64,000 bases of DNA from an uncultured Clostridia bacterium (GCA_934647235.1 CAKUFG010000003.1:1-64000); one strand, 5' to 3'. Counted from the first letter of the stretch, positions 7,882-16,863 are shown. The notes: generated from the letters alone by a model not told the origin. Made by a program: numbers and translations.

Positions 7882-10107
7882 TTACGCCATGGAGGCGGGG
7901 TTAATTTCCAGCAATACGTCGCAGGGCCGGCCCTGCTGGGTTAATTCCTGCATATATTCCAGCGCCGCGCGGCTGTCCGGGTGCTCCAGAAGCTTAATCA
8001 GCACCTGTGCCCGGTGCCTGCCGCGCAGGTATTTGAGCGGCGCGTCGTCCTGCCGCATAAACAGGATGCGCCGGCGCAGCGCGGGATTTTTCTGCAAAAA
8101 GTCGTTCAGCCTATCCAGCAGCTCGCAGCTGACAGCCTGCGCCATCTCGGCGTTTTCCGCCGTGCACAGCAGCCGGGCCATCATGGTGAAGGGTGGATAC
8201 AGATCGCGCTTGCGGCGGTCAAACTCCATGCGGTAGAACGCGCGGTAATCCTGCGCCGCGGCGGCGCGGATGGCGTAATGCTCGGGCATATAAGTTTGGA
8301 TGACCACCTGGCCGGGATAATCGGCGCGCCCCGCGCGGCCCGCCACCTGAGTAAGCAATTGAAAGGTGCGCTCCGGCGCGCGGTAATCGGGCATGTTCAG
8401 CGACGTATCGGCCAGCACAGCGCCCACCAGCGTCACCTCCGGAAAGTCCAGCCCCTTGGCGATCATCTGCGTGCCGATGAGCACCTGCGCCTCGCGGGCG
8501 CGAAAGCGGCTGAGCAGCTGCGCGTGCGCATCCTTGGTGGCGGTGGTATCCACATCCATGCGGATTACCCCCACGCCCGGATAGCGCTTTTTCACCTCCA
8601 GCTCCACCCGCTGGGTGCCGATGCCGCAGGCGCGGATATACAGGCTTCCGCAGGAGGGGCACTTGTCCGGCATGGGAATGGATGCGCCGCACCAGTGGCA
8701 GTGCAGGCGATGGTCGGTCTCGTGATAGGTCATGGTCACATCGCACTGCGAGCAGCGGATGGCCTCGCCGCAGGCACGGCAATTGACAAACTGCGCGTAG
8801 CCCCGGCGGTTGATAAACAGCATCATCTGCCTGCCCGCGCTGATGCAGTCGTCCATGCGCTGCATCAGCGCCTGGGAAAAAATGCCCTTGTTGCCCAGCC
8901 GCAGCTCCTTGCGCATATCGGCCAGCGTCACCTCGGGCAGCGGACGATTGTGCACGCGATGGGGCATTTCCAGCAGCGTATAATCGCCGCGCTCCATGCG
9001 TGCAAAGGTCAGGATGGATGGGGTTGCGCTGGCCAGCACCAGCGCCGCGCCCTCGCGCTTGCAGCGGGAAATGGCAATTTCTCGCGCGTCATACTGGGGA
9101 AAATGCTCGCTCTGGTAGCTCTGCTCATGCTCCTCATCCACCACGATCAGCCCCAGCCGCTCCACCGGCGCAAACACCGCCGAGCGCGCGCCGATGACCA
9201 CCCGCGCGCGTCCCAGGCGGATACGCCGCCACTCGTCAAAGCGCTCGCCTGCGGACAGGCGCGAATGCAGCACTGCGGCCACATCGCCAAAGCGCGCGCG
9301 GAACCACGTGACCATCTGCGGGGTCAGCACGATCTCCGGCACCAGCACAATGGCTCCGCGCCCACGCTGCAGGCAGCGGCGCACGGCGCGGATGAATACC
9401 TCGGACTTGCCGCTTCCGGTGACGCCATGCAGCAAAAAGGCGCCCCTTCCGCAATCAACAGCGGGCAGCAGCTCGGATAGAACCTCCTGCTGCTCGTCTG
9501 TCAGCGCGGGATCGGGCGTCGGCGTCAGCGTGTCCGGATAGGGAGAACGCAATATTTCCTGTTCAATGAGCTCCGCGTATCCGCGCTGGCACAGATCGTT
9601 CAGACCCGTCCGCGCATCCTTGACCAGCTGCCTGAGCTCCGACACAGCGTGCGGCTGCCCGTCGGATAGCATTTCCAGCAGCAGGCGGCGTTTTCTGGCG
9701 TTTTTGCAGCCCGCAAGGGCGGCCTGCAGGTCATCCCCTGCAATCAGCAGCCGCGCCGCCGTTTCGGTTTTGATCTTTACGCGCCCGCCGCGCATCTGGG
9801 CGGGCAGCATCAGCCGCAGCGCCTCAGCCAGCGGGCAATGGGTATCGCGCGCGATTTCCTGCGCCAGATCAATCAACGGCGGCAAGAGGGCGGGATAATC
9901 CTCCAGCGGCTGGCGGATGGCCTTGATGCGGCTTTCGTCCAGCTGCGCCGTATCCGAAAGCCCCAGCACATAGCCCTCGGCACTGCGCGGGCCGAAGGGC
10001 ACGCTGACGCGCATGCCGCGCACGATGTTCATGCCCTCGGGCACGCGGTAGGTAAACACCCTGTCCACGCTTTCGCTGGCGATATCTACGATGACCTGTG
10101 CGTACAT
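7882..10107 (-). CDS. priA: Primosomal protein N', replication restart helicase
   Basis: 3'-5' DNA helicase that reloads the replisome at stalled forks. The 741-residue protein has an N-terminal DNA-binding domain (VDRVFTYRVPEG), Walker A GVTGSGKSEV, DEEH box VVDEEHEQSY, ATPS motif III, and an inserted zinc-binding region with eight cysteines in CxxC-type pairs (CRACG, CSQC, CHWCG, CPSCG). Motif VI is QVAGRAGR. It starts 3 bases after the coaBC stop. Length and domain order are standard. Confidence 0.97.
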   Translation of the reverse strand: MYAQVIVDIASESVDRVFTYRVPEGMNIVRGMRVSVPFGPRSAEGYVLGLSDTAQLDESRIKAIRQPLEDYPALLPPLIDLAQEIARDTHCPLAEALRLMLPAQMRGGRVKIKTETAARLLIAGDDLQAALAGCKNARKRRLLLEMLSDGQPHAVSELRQLVKDARTGLNDLCQRGYAELIEQEILRSPYPDTLTPTPDPALTDEQQEVLSELLPAVDCGRGAFLLHGVTGSGKSEVFIRAVRRCLQRGRGAIVLVPEIVLTPQMVTWFRARFGDVAAVLHSRLSAGERFDEWRRIRLGRARVVIGARSAVFAPVERLGLIVVDEEHEQSYQSEHFPQYDAREIAISRCKREGAALVLASATPSILTFARMERGDYTLLEMPHRVHNRPLPEVTLADMRKELRLGNKGIFSQALMQRMDDCISAGRQMMLFINRRGYAQFVNCRACGEAIRCSQCDVTMTYHETDHRLHCHWCGASIPMPDKCPSCGSLYIRACGIGTQRVELEVKKRYPGVGVIRMDVDTTATKDAHAQLLSRFRAREAQVLIGTQMIAKGLDFPEVTLVGAVLADTSLNMPDYRAPERTFQLLTQVAGRAGRADYPGQVVIQTYMPEHYAIRAAAAQDYRAFYRMEFDRRKRDLYPPFTMMARLLCTAENAEMAQAVSCELLDRLNDFLQKNPALRRRILFMRQDDAPLKYLRGRHRAQVLIKLLEHPDSRAALEYMQELTQQGRPCDVLLEINPASMA

Positions 10108-10110
10108 GCC

Positions 10111-11313
10111 TTATCCCCGAAGCGCCAGCGCGCGGGTGAGAATCTCATCCGCCAGCGCTTTCTTGGTCATGATAGGCAGGCTTTCGGCCTGCTGACGGGT
10201 AATGATGGTGGCGATGTTGGTATCCACGTCAAAGCCCGCGCCGGGCTGGGTGACGTCGTTGGCCACGATCATATCCAGATGCTTGCTGTCCAGCTTCTTG
10301 CGGGCGTTTTCAACGGCGGTTTCGGTTTCGGCGGCAAAGCCGACCAATATCTGGCCGTCGCGCTTGCCCTCCCCCACGGCCTTGGCCACGTCAGGCGTAG
10401 GCACAAAGGTGAGCGTCAGCGCGCCGTCGCCCTGCTTTTTCAGCTTTTGCGGGGCGATCTGCTGCGCCCGGTAATCCGCCGGAGCGGCGGCCTGAATGAC
10501 AATATCCTGCTCGGGCGCAAGCGCCAGCATGTGCTCCAGCAGATCCTCGGTGGTGCGCACAGGCTCTACCTGCGCACCCTGCGGGGGCGTAAGCGACACC
10601 GGGCCCGTCACCAGCGTTACCTGCGCGCCGCGGCGCAGCGCGGCCTCGGCCAAGGCATAGCCCATCTTGCCGCTGGAACGATTGGTGATAAAGCGCACGG
10701 GGTCGATATTCTCGCAGGTGGGGCCGGCCGTAACCAGCACGCGCAGACCCTGCATATCGCGCTTCGCGGTAAGCAGCTGCACGCAGCGCTCCACGATCTG
10801 CGCCGGCTCGCTCATGCGGCCCGCGCCCACGTCGCCGCAGGCCAGGTATCCGCCCTCGGGGCCGACAAAGTGCATGCCGCGCGCCTGCAGGATTTTCAGG
10901 TTTTCCTGTGTCGCAGCGTTTTCCCACATGCCGGTGTTCATCGCCGGGGCAATCAGCATGGGCGCGCGGGTGGCCAGACAGGTGGTGGACAGCATATCGT
11001 CGGCGATGCCGTGAGCCAGCTTGGCCATGATATTGGCCGTAGCGGGCGCGATGACAAAGAGATCGGCACGCTTGGCCAGGGAAACATGCTCCACCTCCCA
11101 GCGCTCGGGCCGTGCGAAGGTATCCACCACGCAGGGCTGGTTGGACAGGGTTTCAAAGGTCATGGGCGCAACAAACTCGGTGGCGTTCTTTGTCATAATC
11201 ACGCACACCGCAGCGCCCAGCTTTTTCAGGCGCGACACCGCCTCGCAGCTCTTGTAGGCTGCGATGCCGCCCGTCACGCCAAATACAATTGTCTTCCCGT
11301 CCAGCACGCCCAT
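10111..11313 (-). CDS. coaBC: Bifunctional phosphopantothenoylcysteine decarboxylase / phosphopantothenate-cysteine ligase
   Basis: Carries out two successive steps of coenzyme A synthesis. The N-terminal CoaC half is an FMN-binding flavoprotein (VFGVTGGIAAYKS; PAMNTGMWENAATQENL). The C-terminal CoaB half has the VTAGPTCENIDPVRFITN region (CTP and substrate site) and a KKLDSKHLDMIVANDV segment. Length is 400 residues, as usual. It follows rpoZ by 4 bases, the common rpoZ-coaBC-priA order of Bacillota. Confidence 0.97.
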   Translation of the reverse strand: MGVLDGKTIVFGVTGGIAAYKSCEAVSRLKKLGAAVCVIMTKNATEFVAPMTFETLSNQPCVVDTFARPERWEVEHVSLAKRADLFVIAPATANIMAKLAHGIADDMLSTTCLATRAPMLIAPAMNTGMWENAATQENLKILQARGMHFVGPEGGYLACGDVGAGRMSEPAQIVERCVQLLTAKRDMQGLRVLVTAGPTCENIDPVRFITNRSSGKMGYALAEAALRRGAQVTLVTGPVSLTPPQGAQVEPVRTTEDLLEHMLALAPEQDIVIQAAAPADYRAQQIAPQKLKKQGDGALTLTFVPTPDVAKAVGEGKRDGQILVGFAAETETAVENARKKLDSKHLDMIVANDVTQPGAGFDVDTNIATIITRQQAESLPIMTKKALADEILTRALALRG

Positions 11314-11317
11314 GATG

Positions 11318-11533
11318 TTACTGCTCCTCGTCTTCCAGGTTGCGGCGATAGGTCAGCAGACCGCGGTTGATTTCCTCAATGGCGATGCTGACAGGCTTCA
11401 TATCCTTGGGATCGATCAGGGGCTGAGCGCCGGCCACCAGCTGACGCGCGCGCTTGGAGGTTTCCACCACCAGGGTGTAGCGGCAATCTACCTTCTTGCT
11501 CAGTTCCACAATACCGGGCTTGTTTACAGACAT
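11318..11533 (-). CDS. rpoZ: RNA polymerase omega subunit
   Basis: Small subunit that helps fold and stabilise the beta' subunit. The 71-residue product has the omega signature: VDCRYTLVVETSKRARQL, then KPVSIAIEEINRG. The start at 11533 (MSVNKPGIVEL) is supported by GGAGG 8 bases upstream; an in-frame ATG at 11548 lies upstream of this ribosome site and cannot use it. The context, between gmk and coaBC, is the usual one. Confidence 0.95.
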   Translation of the reverse strand: MSVNKPGIVELSKKVDCRYTLVVETSKRARQLVAGAQPLIDPKDMKPVSIAIEEINRGLLTYRRNLEDEEQ

Positions 11534-11572
11534 TTTATTTTCCTCCACATTTTATTGATTGGGTGGGAATCG

Positions 11573-12175
11573 TCAATCTTCCATCTCGGGAAAATAGCGC
11601 ACCGAGCGCTGCTTTTCAGCCGAGACGATATCCTTGAGCGTTTCATAGGCGGCGTCCACGTCATCGTTGATCAGCAGGTACTGATAGCGGTTCATCTGCG
11701 CCACCTCGCCGCGCGCGTTGTGCAGCCGGCGCTCAATTTCCTCCCGCTGCTCGGTGTGCCGGCCTTCCAGGCGGCGGCGCAGCTCGGCAAACGAGGGGGG
11801 CAGGATAAACACCGACACGCAGCCGGGCATGCGCTCCATCACCTGCAGCGCGCCCTGCGGATCGATATCCAGCATCACATTCCGGCCGTTGGCCAGCGCT
11901 TCCATCACGGGCTGACGCGGCGTGCCGTAGTGATGTCCATGCACCGCCGCGTATTCCAGAAAGCCGTCCTCGGCCACCATGCGCTGGAATTTCTCTTCAT
12001 CGACAAAGTAATAATCGCGGCCATCCACCTCGCCGGGACGGGGAGAACGGGTGGCGTAGCTGACCGAAAAGGTCATGGACGGATCATCCCTGAGCAGCTT
12101 TCCATACAGCGTACCCTTGCCCGCCCCCGATGGGCCGGAGATCACCAGCAGCATACCCTTGCGTACCTCGCGCAT
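11573..12175 (-). CDS. gmk: Guanylate kinase
   Basis: Phosphorylates GMP and dGMP with ATP. Residues 1-200 begin MREVRKGMLLVISGPSGAGKGT, with the P-loop GPSGAGKGT, followed by the GMP-binding SYATRSPRPGE and DGRDYYFV segments and LDIDPQGALQV. The start at 12175 follows AAAGGAGCGTTTGT. A longer in-frame reading to 12355 overlaps yicC and is rejected. It lies 26 bases after the yicC stop. The small gene remA, often between these two genes, is not present here. Confidence 0.97.
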   Translation of the reverse strand: MREVRKGMLLVISGPSGAGKGTLYGKLLRDDPSMTFSVSYATRSPRPGEVDGRDYYFVDEEKFQRMVAEDGFLEYAAVHGHHYGTPRQPVMEALANGRNVMLDIDPQGALQVMERMPGCVSVFILPPSFAELRRRLEGRHTEQREEIERRLHNARGEVAQMNRYQYLLINDDVDAAYETLKDIVSAEKQRSVRYFPEMED

Positions 12176-12201
12176 ACAAACGCTCCTTTGCAGCGGTGGA
12201 T

Positions 12202-13074
12202 TTACTCCACGTTCTGAATCTGCTCGCGCAGCTTTTCGATTTCGGATTTCGCCTCCACCACCAGGCGGGCGATTTCCGCATCCAGGGCTTTGGAGCCGAT
12301 GGTGTTGACCTCGCGGTTCATTTCCTGCACCAGGAAGTTGAGCTTGCTGCCGCACTCGGCCTCGCCGTCCATCAGCAGATACGCCTGATGAATGTGAGAA
12401 TCCAGGCGGCTCAATTCTTCGTCGATGGCGGCGCGATCAGCAAAGATGGCCACCTCCTGCACCACGCGGGAGGGATCGATCTCCGTCGCGCCAAGCTCTG
12501 CGATGCGCTGGGTCAGGCGCTGGCGGTAATCCTCTACCACGCCCGGCGCGCGCGCCAGGATGCGCTGGCGAAGCGACTCCAGAAGCTGCAGATGCACTGT
12601 CAGATCGGCCTTGAGTGCCTCGCCCTCGCGGCTGCGCATGCGGGTCAGGTCGTCCAGCGCCAGGGCGATGGTATCGCGCAGCAGCGCGCCCACGGCCTCG
12701 CAGTCCTCCTCGTTTTCCGTCACGGTCAGCACATCGGGCAGCTGCGCATAGCGGTACAGGGGCATATCGTTGACAACGCCGGTGGCTTCGCTCAGCTCGG
12801 CCATCGCGTCGCGGTAAGCCGCCGCCAGCGCGGGATCCACCGACACCCTGCGCGCATCGGGGCGGGAATTGCGGTAGGTAATAAAAGCGTCCACATGCCC
12901 GCGCTTCATGGCCGCGCCCAGCTGGCGGCGGACGTCGTCCTCCGCAAAGCTGAGGTGCCGGGGCATGCGAAGGGAAATATCCAGAAAACGGTGATTGACG
13001 GACTTGAGCTCAACCGTCATCTCGCGCCCGTCGCGCACAATCTGTTCTCGGCCGTAGCCGGTCATACTCTGCAT
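12202..13074 (-). CDS. yicC: YicC/YloC family endoribonuclease
   Basis: Member of the YicC/YloC family, whose E. coli representative has been described as an endoribonuclease. The 290-residue protein has the family N-terminus MQSMTGYGRE with VKSVNHRFLDISLRMP shortly after, and the conserved C-terminal KLNFLVQEMNREVNTIGSKA region followed by a coiled-coil end. GGGAGG lies 8 bases before the ATG. It is the first gene of the long minus-strand housekeeping operon, directly behind the promoter at 13100-13128. Confidence 0.93.
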   Translation of the reverse strand: MQSMTGYGREQIVRDGREMTVELKSVNHRFLDISLRMPRHLSFAEDDVRRQLGAAMKRGHVDAFITYRNSRPDARRVSVDPALAAAYRDAMAELSEATGVVNDMPLYRYAQLPDVLTVTENEEDCEAVGALLRDTIALALDDLTRMRSREGEALKADLTVHLQLLESLRQRILARAPGVVEDYRQRLTQRIAELGATEIDPSRVVQEVAIFADRAAIDEELSRLDSHIHQAYLLMDGEAECGSKLNFLVQEMNREVNTIGSKALDAEIARLVVEAKSEIEKLREQIQNVE

Positions 13075-13099
13075 GGCTTCAACCTCCCTGCAACCATTG

Positions 13100-13128
13100 A
13101 TTATAGCATAAAAAAAAGCGGCTGAAAA
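13100..13128 (-). promoter_or_regulatory. Likely sigma-A promoter of the yicC-rpe operon
   Basis: On the minus strand TTTTCA and TATAAT are separated by 17 bases; the -10 is perfect, the -35 weak. The T-run of the upstream terminator (13110-13142) forms the promoter spacer. Transcription would begin about 20 bases before the yicC ribosome site. Confidence 0.55.
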
Positions 13129-13142
13129 CCCCGCGCAGCCGC
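13110..13142 (-). terminator. Rho-independent terminator
   Basis: On the minus strand GCGGCTG / CAGCCGC form a 7 bp stem with an 11-base loop followed by eight T. It is the second of two tandem terminators behind the ATPase gene and overlaps the next operon's promoter. Confidence 0.8.
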
Positions 13143-13163
13143 AAAATGCATAAAAAAGGATAC

Positions 13164-13211
13164 AAAAAAGCGCGAAGGCCCGGCATTTTCAAGCATGCCA
13201 AGCCTTCGCGC
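13164..13211 (-). terminator. Strong terminator of the HerA-like ATPase gene
   Basis: On the minus strand GCGCGAAGGC pairs with GCCTTCGCGC, extended by TTGGCAT/ATGCCGG, and is followed by TTTTTT. It lies about 10 bases after the stop codon. Confidence 0.9.
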
Positions 13212-13221
13212 CGCAATGCGC

Positions 13222-14919
13222 TTACTTCTTGTTGCCAAACAGCCCGCGCACGATGGAATTGGTGCCCGAGCGCATGACGGAGCTGAGGGCGTTGGTAGCC
13301 GCACGCTTGGCCATGGTGCCCGCGCTGACCTTGCGGCCGCCCACGATGGAATTGACCAGATTGGTGCTCATGGAACGCGCCACGGAGGACGCGGCGTTGC
13401 TGACCGCGCGCTCGGCGGTCTTATACCGGGCGGCAGCCTGCTTTTCGGCAGCCTTCTGCGCGGCGGCCTCTTCCTTCAGGCGCTGCTTTTCTACCGCCGC
13501 TTCCTCGCGCTGACGCTGGCGCTCCGCCGCAGCCTCTTCCTTCTGCCGCTGCTTTTCGGCAGCCGCTTCTTCCTTCAGGCGCTGCTTCTCGGCGGCAGCC
13601 TCCTCGGCCTCGCGCTGCTGCTGGGCCGTCAGCTCCTGCCGGGCCGCCATGATGATCTCATACGCCGATTCGCGGTCCACCTCGTCACGGTATTTCAGCT
13701 CAAACTCATCGGAGAGGATCAGCTGCTTGACCCGCTCGTCATCCGCCGCGCCCATCAGGCTCTGCGGGGGCAGGATGCGCGCGCGCTCTACCACGCAGGG
13801 AATGCCCTGCTCGTCCAGGCAGCTGACCAGCGCTTCGCCCACGCCCAGGGCCATGATGGCCTCCTCGGTATCGAAGGCAGGGTTGACGCGGAAGGCCTTG
13901 GCGGCGGCGCGCACGGCCTTCATTTCGGAGGGCGTATAGGCGCGCAGGGCGTGCTGCACGCGGTTGGACAGCTGCGCCAGCACGTCATCGGGAATATCGG
14001 AGGGCGACTGGGTGACAAAGTACACGCCCACGCCCTTGGAGCGGATGAGCTTGACCACCTGGACGATCTTCTGCACCAGGGTCTTGGGCGCGTCGTCAAA
14101 GAGCAGATGCGCCTCGTCAAAGAAGAACACCATCCGGGGCTTTTCCAGATCGCCCACCTCGGGCAGGCGCTCAAAGAGCTCGGAGAGCATCCACAGCAGG
14201 AAGGTGGCGTACACATTGGGGCTTTGAATCAGCCTGGCGCTGGAAAGGATATTGATATAGCCGCGGCCGTTCACATCCGTGCGCATCCAGTCGCGGATAT
14301 CCAGGGCAGGCTCGCCAAAAACGCTGGCGCCGCCCTCATCCTCAAAGGCAAGCAGCGCGCGCTGAATGGCGCCGATGCTGGCCGCGGACACGTTGCCGTA
14401 CATCGTGGTAAACTCGGCGCGGTTTTCGCCGGTATACTGCAGCATGGCGCGCAGATCCTTAAGGTCCAGCAGCAGCAGCCCATGATCGTCCGCCACACGG
14501 AACACGATATTAAGCACGCCCGCCTGGATGTCGGTCAACTTCAGCAGCCGCGCCAGCAGCGTCGGGCCCATGCTGGATACCGTGATGCGCACGGGATGAC
14601 CCTGCTCGCCGAAGATATCCCAGAAGCGGGTCGGATAGGCCGTATAGGGGAAGCTTTCAATACCGAAGGAGGCGATGCGCGCGCGCATGCTGTCGCTGTC
14701 CGCGCCGGGCCGGCACATGCCGCTCAGATCGCCCTTGACGTCGCTGAAGAACACCGGCACGCCCATGGCGGAAAAGGACTCGGCCAGCACCTTCATGGTG
14801 ATGGTTTTGCCTGTGCCCGTCGCGCCGGAGATCAGGCCGTGGCGGTTGGCCATCTGCGGCAGGAGGTAGATATTCTTGTCGGCCGATTGTCCCAGCCAGA
14901 TTTTTCCATCCGTATACAT
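13222..14919 (-). CDS. HerA-like ATPase, DUF853 family, with hendecad coiled-coil tail
   Basis: A cytosolic P-loop ATPase related to HerA/FtsK-type motors; family members are widespread but their role is unsettled. The start at 14919 (MYTDGKIWLGQS) follows GGAGGGG. The protein has 565 residues. Walker A is GATGTGKTITM near residue 33, Walker B is MVFFFDEAHLLF, and VTQSPSDIPDDVLAQLSNRVQHALRA is the sensor-like region typical of DUF853. Residues about 439-493 are five near-identical 11-residue repeats (EEAAAEKQRxK), predicting a charged helix, followed by a basic, Ser/Ala-rich end. It has its own promoter and terminators, so it is a single-gene unit. Confidence 0.88.
   Translation of the reverse strand: MYTDGKIWLGQSADKNIYLLPQMANRHGLISGATGTGKTITMKVLAESFSAMGVPVFFSDVKGDLSGMCRPGADSDSMRARIASFGIESFPYTAYPTRFWDIFGEQGHPVRITVSSMGPTLLARLLKLTDIQAGVLNIVFRVADDHGLLLLDLKDLRAMLQYTGENRAEFTTMYGNVSAASIGAIQRALLAFEDEGGASVFGEPALDIRDWMRTDVNGRGYINILSSARLIQSPNVYATFLLWMLSELFERLPEVGDLEKPRMVFFFDEAHLLFDDAPKTLVQKIVQVVKLIRSKGVGVYFVTQSPSDIPDDVLAQLSNRVQHALRAYTPSEMKAVRAAAKAFRVNPAFDTEEAIMALGVGEALVSCLDEQGIPCVVERARILPPQSLMGAADDERVKQLILSDEFELKYRDEVDRESAYEIIMAARQELTAQQQREAEEAAAEKQRLKEEAAAEKQRQKEEAAAERQRQREEAAVEKQRLKEEAAAQKAAEKQAAARYKTAERAVSNAASSVARSMSTNLVNSIVGGRKVSAGTMAKRAATNALSSVMRSGTNSIVRGLFGNKK
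13441..13605 (-). repeat. Five tandem 33 bp repeats encoding an 11-residue helix unit
   Basis: In the minus-strand frame five copies of EEAAAEKQRLK-like units follow each other inside the ATPase gene. The copies differ by a few residues (L/Q at position 10, K/R changes; the last is EEAAAQKAAEK). Such 33 bp arrays can change in number by slippage. Confidence 0.85.
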
Positions 14920-14953
14920 AAAACCCCTCCGTATCTTTTGCTTGCGATAGATG

Positions 14954-14982
14954 ATTATATCACGAAGGGCGAAGTCTTGTAA
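14954..14982 (-). promoter_or_regulatory. Sigma-A promoter of the ATPase gene
   Basis: On the minus strand TTACAA, 17 bases, TATAAT, ending about 35 bases before the ATPase start codon. It is back to back with the plus-strand promoter at 15081. Confidence 0.7.
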
Positions 14983-15080
14983 AGCCTTGTGCAAGCCGCA
15001 GCGCGCTTTTTTGCCGCTATGCACAAAAAACGGCGCATTTTGCAGCTGAACATTTTGTACCATCTTTTTGCAAAAAATTC

Positions 15081-15110
15081 TTGCGTTTTTCACATATGCC
15101 GTCGTATACT
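15081..15110 (+). promoter_or_regulatory. Sigma-A promoter of the pyridoxal kinase gene
   Basis: TTGCGT, 18 bases, TATACT. The start codon at 15167 follows about 50 bases downstream of the expected start point. Confidence 0.65.
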
Positions 15111-15166
15111 ATGACCGTAGGCGTGCAGGGCCGCCGCATTTTACCAACTGTAAGGAGAACGCCTTT

Positions 15167-15991
15167 ATGAAGTCTGTAAACGGTACCGGCATGAAGCGCG
15201 CGGCGCTGATCAACGACCTATCCTGCCTGGGCAAGTGCTCATTAAGCGTGGCGCTGCCCATCCTGTCCGCTGCGGGCGTGGAAGCCGTCGCCCTGCCTAC
15301 CGCCATCCTGTCCACCCACACCGGCGGCTTTGACGGCTATGTCATGCGCGACATGACGGAGGAAATGCAGGCCTTCATCGCCCATTGGCAGCGCATCGGC
15401 GTGCATTTTGACTGCATCTATACCGGCTTTTTCAGCTCTGTCCGTCAGATTGAAATCGCCCGGCAGTTCATCCAGGATTTTGCGCAGGAGGATACCCTGG
15501 TACTGGTAGATCCCGTGCTGGGCGATAACGGCCGCCTGTACGGCTGCTTTTCGCCCGATTATGTGCAGGAAATGCGCGCGCTGTGCAAGCTGGCGCACAT
15601 CATTACCCCTAACCTGACCGAGGCCGCCCTGCTGACGGGCAGCAGCCCGGACGACCCGCCCGAGGCGATCCTGAGCCGGCTTGAAACGCCCAACGCCGTC
15701 ATCACCAGCGTGCCCGGCGGCGAAGACGAGATCGGCTATCTGGCGCGTCTGAACGATCGCGTGCTCCGCGTGCACAAGCCCAGACTCTCGCTGGAGCTGC
15801 ACGGCTGCGGCGATGTGTTCGCCTCCGCCCTGTGCGCCCAATTGCTCAATGATCAACCCCTGCCCGACGCGCTGCAAAAAGCCGCCGATTTCTGCGATGG
15901 CTGCATCCGGAAAACGGCGCAGCGTCAGCCCGGCCACTGGTATGGGCTGGCCTTCGAGGATATGCTGAAGGAACAAGACAACCCAACGTAA
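15167..15991 (+). CDS. pdxY: Pyridoxal/pyridoxamine kinase family protein
   Basis: Ribokinase-fold enzyme that phosphorylates B6 vitamers for PLP salvage. The N-terminus reads NDLSCLGKCSLSVALPILSAAG, then LPTAILSTHTGGF, VDPVLGDNG, ITPNLTEAALLTG, and the anion-hole/base motif HGCGDVFASAL. This order is typical of PdxY/PdxK. The start at 15167 has TAAGGAG 9 bases upstream; the next ATG at 15191 is possible but lacks its own site. Length is 274 residues. It is followed after 12 bases by a HAD phosphatase gene, so the two are probably co-transcribed. Specificity for B6 is inferred from the family. Confidence 0.88.
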   Translation: MKSVNGTGMKRAALINDLSCLGKCSLSVALPILSAAGVEAVALPTAILSTHTGGFDGYVMRDMTEEMQAFIAHWQRIGVHFDCIYTGFFSSVRQIEIARQFIQDFAQEDTLVLVDPVLGDNGRLYGCFSPDYVQEMRALCKLAHIITPNLTEAALLTGSSPDDPPEAILSRLETPNAVITSVPGGEDEIGYLARLNDRVLRVHKPRLSLELHGCGDVFASALCAQLLNDQPLPDALQKAADFCDGCIRKTAQRQPGHWYGLAFEDMLKEQDNPT

Positions 15992-16003
15992 AGGAGGAAT
16001 CAC

Positions 16004-16786
16004 ATGGAAACACTGCGCGGCAAAAAAGGCTTTATCTGCGATATGGACGGCGTAATCTACCATGGCAACCGGCTGCTGCCGGGGGTGAAGGAGTTTGTCG
16101 CCTGGCTGTACCGCGAAAACAAGAACTTCCTGTTTCTCACCAACTCGTCCGAGCATTCGCCCAAGGAGCTGCAGCGCAAGCTGGAGCGCATGGGTCTGGA
16201 GGTGGATGAAAGCCACTTCTACACCAGCGCCCTGGCCACCGCGCGCTTTATCAGCTCGCAGGCCCCTGGCTGCAGCGCCTATGTGATCGGCGGCGCGGGG
16301 CTGATCATGGCCCTGCACGACGAGGGCATCACCATGAACGATATCGATCCGGACTACGTGATCATCGGCGAGGGCAACACCTACAACTACGAGAACATCC
16401 TGCGCGCCGTACATCTGGTGCTCAAGGGCGCCAAGCTGATTGGCACCAACAGCGACCTGACCGGCCCCTCGGAGGACGGCATCATCCCCGCCTGCCGCGT
16501 CATGATCTCCCCCATCGAGATGGCGACCGGCCAGAACGCCTACTTTGTCGGCAAGCCCAATCCGCTGATGATGCGCACGGGGCTGAGCATCCTGGGCGTA
16601 CACTCCGCCGAGGCTGTGATGATCGGCGACCGCATGGACACCGACATGGTGGCAGGCATCGAAACGGGCCTGGACACCGCCCTGGTGCTCTCCGGCGTGA
16701 CTGCCCGCGAGGACATCCGCAAATTCCCCTATCGTCCGCGCCTGGTGCTGGACGGCGTAGGCGATATTCCGCCGAAGGAAAAATAA
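16004..16786 (+). CDS. HAD-IIA (NagD-like) sugar-phosphate or nucleotide phosphatase
   Basis: Cytosolic HAD-superfamily phosphatase. Motif I is ICDMDGVIYHG (nucleophile Asp, acid/base Asp), motif II is LTNSS, motif III includes VGKPNPLM, and motif IV is MIGDRMDTDMVAG. The long cap between motifs II and III, with TNSDLTGPSEDGIIPACR, marks class IIA, which contains NagD and p-nitrophenyl phosphatases. Length is 260 residues, as usual. AAAGGAGG lies 7 bases before the start. It follows the pyridoxal kinase gene, so a role in removing a side-product phosphate is possible but not shown. Confidence 0.88.
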   Translation: METLRGKKGFICDMDGVIYHGNRLLPGVKEFVAWLYRENKNFLFLTNSSEHSPKELQRKLERMGLEVDESHFYTSALATARFISSQAPGCSAYVIGGAGLIMALHDEGITMNDIDPDYVIIGEGNTYNYENILRAVHLVLKGAKLIGTNSDLTGPSEDGIIPACRVMISPIEMATGQNAYFVGKPNPLMMRTGLSILGVHSAEAVMIGDRMDTDMVAGIETGLDTALVLSGVTAREDIRKFPYRPRLVLDGVGDIPPKEK

Positions 16787-16802
16787 AAAGGCAGATCAGC
16801 AA

Positions 16803-16837
16803 AAGCCGCCGGACTGGAGGATTCCAGCCCGGCGGCT
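16803..16837. terminator. Bidirectional terminator between the HAD gene and fba
   Basis: AGCCGCCGG and CCGGCGGCT, continued by CTGG/CCAG, form a long stem between two convergent genes. The minus-strand reading ends in TTTT; the plus-strand T-run is interrupted. Confidence 0.8.
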
Positions 16838-16863
16838 TGCTTATGCTTGATTTTATCAGGCGA

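Noticed and set aside
11318..11548. rpoZ start at 11548
   Set aside because: This ATG lies upstream of the GGAGG that serves the ATG at 11533.
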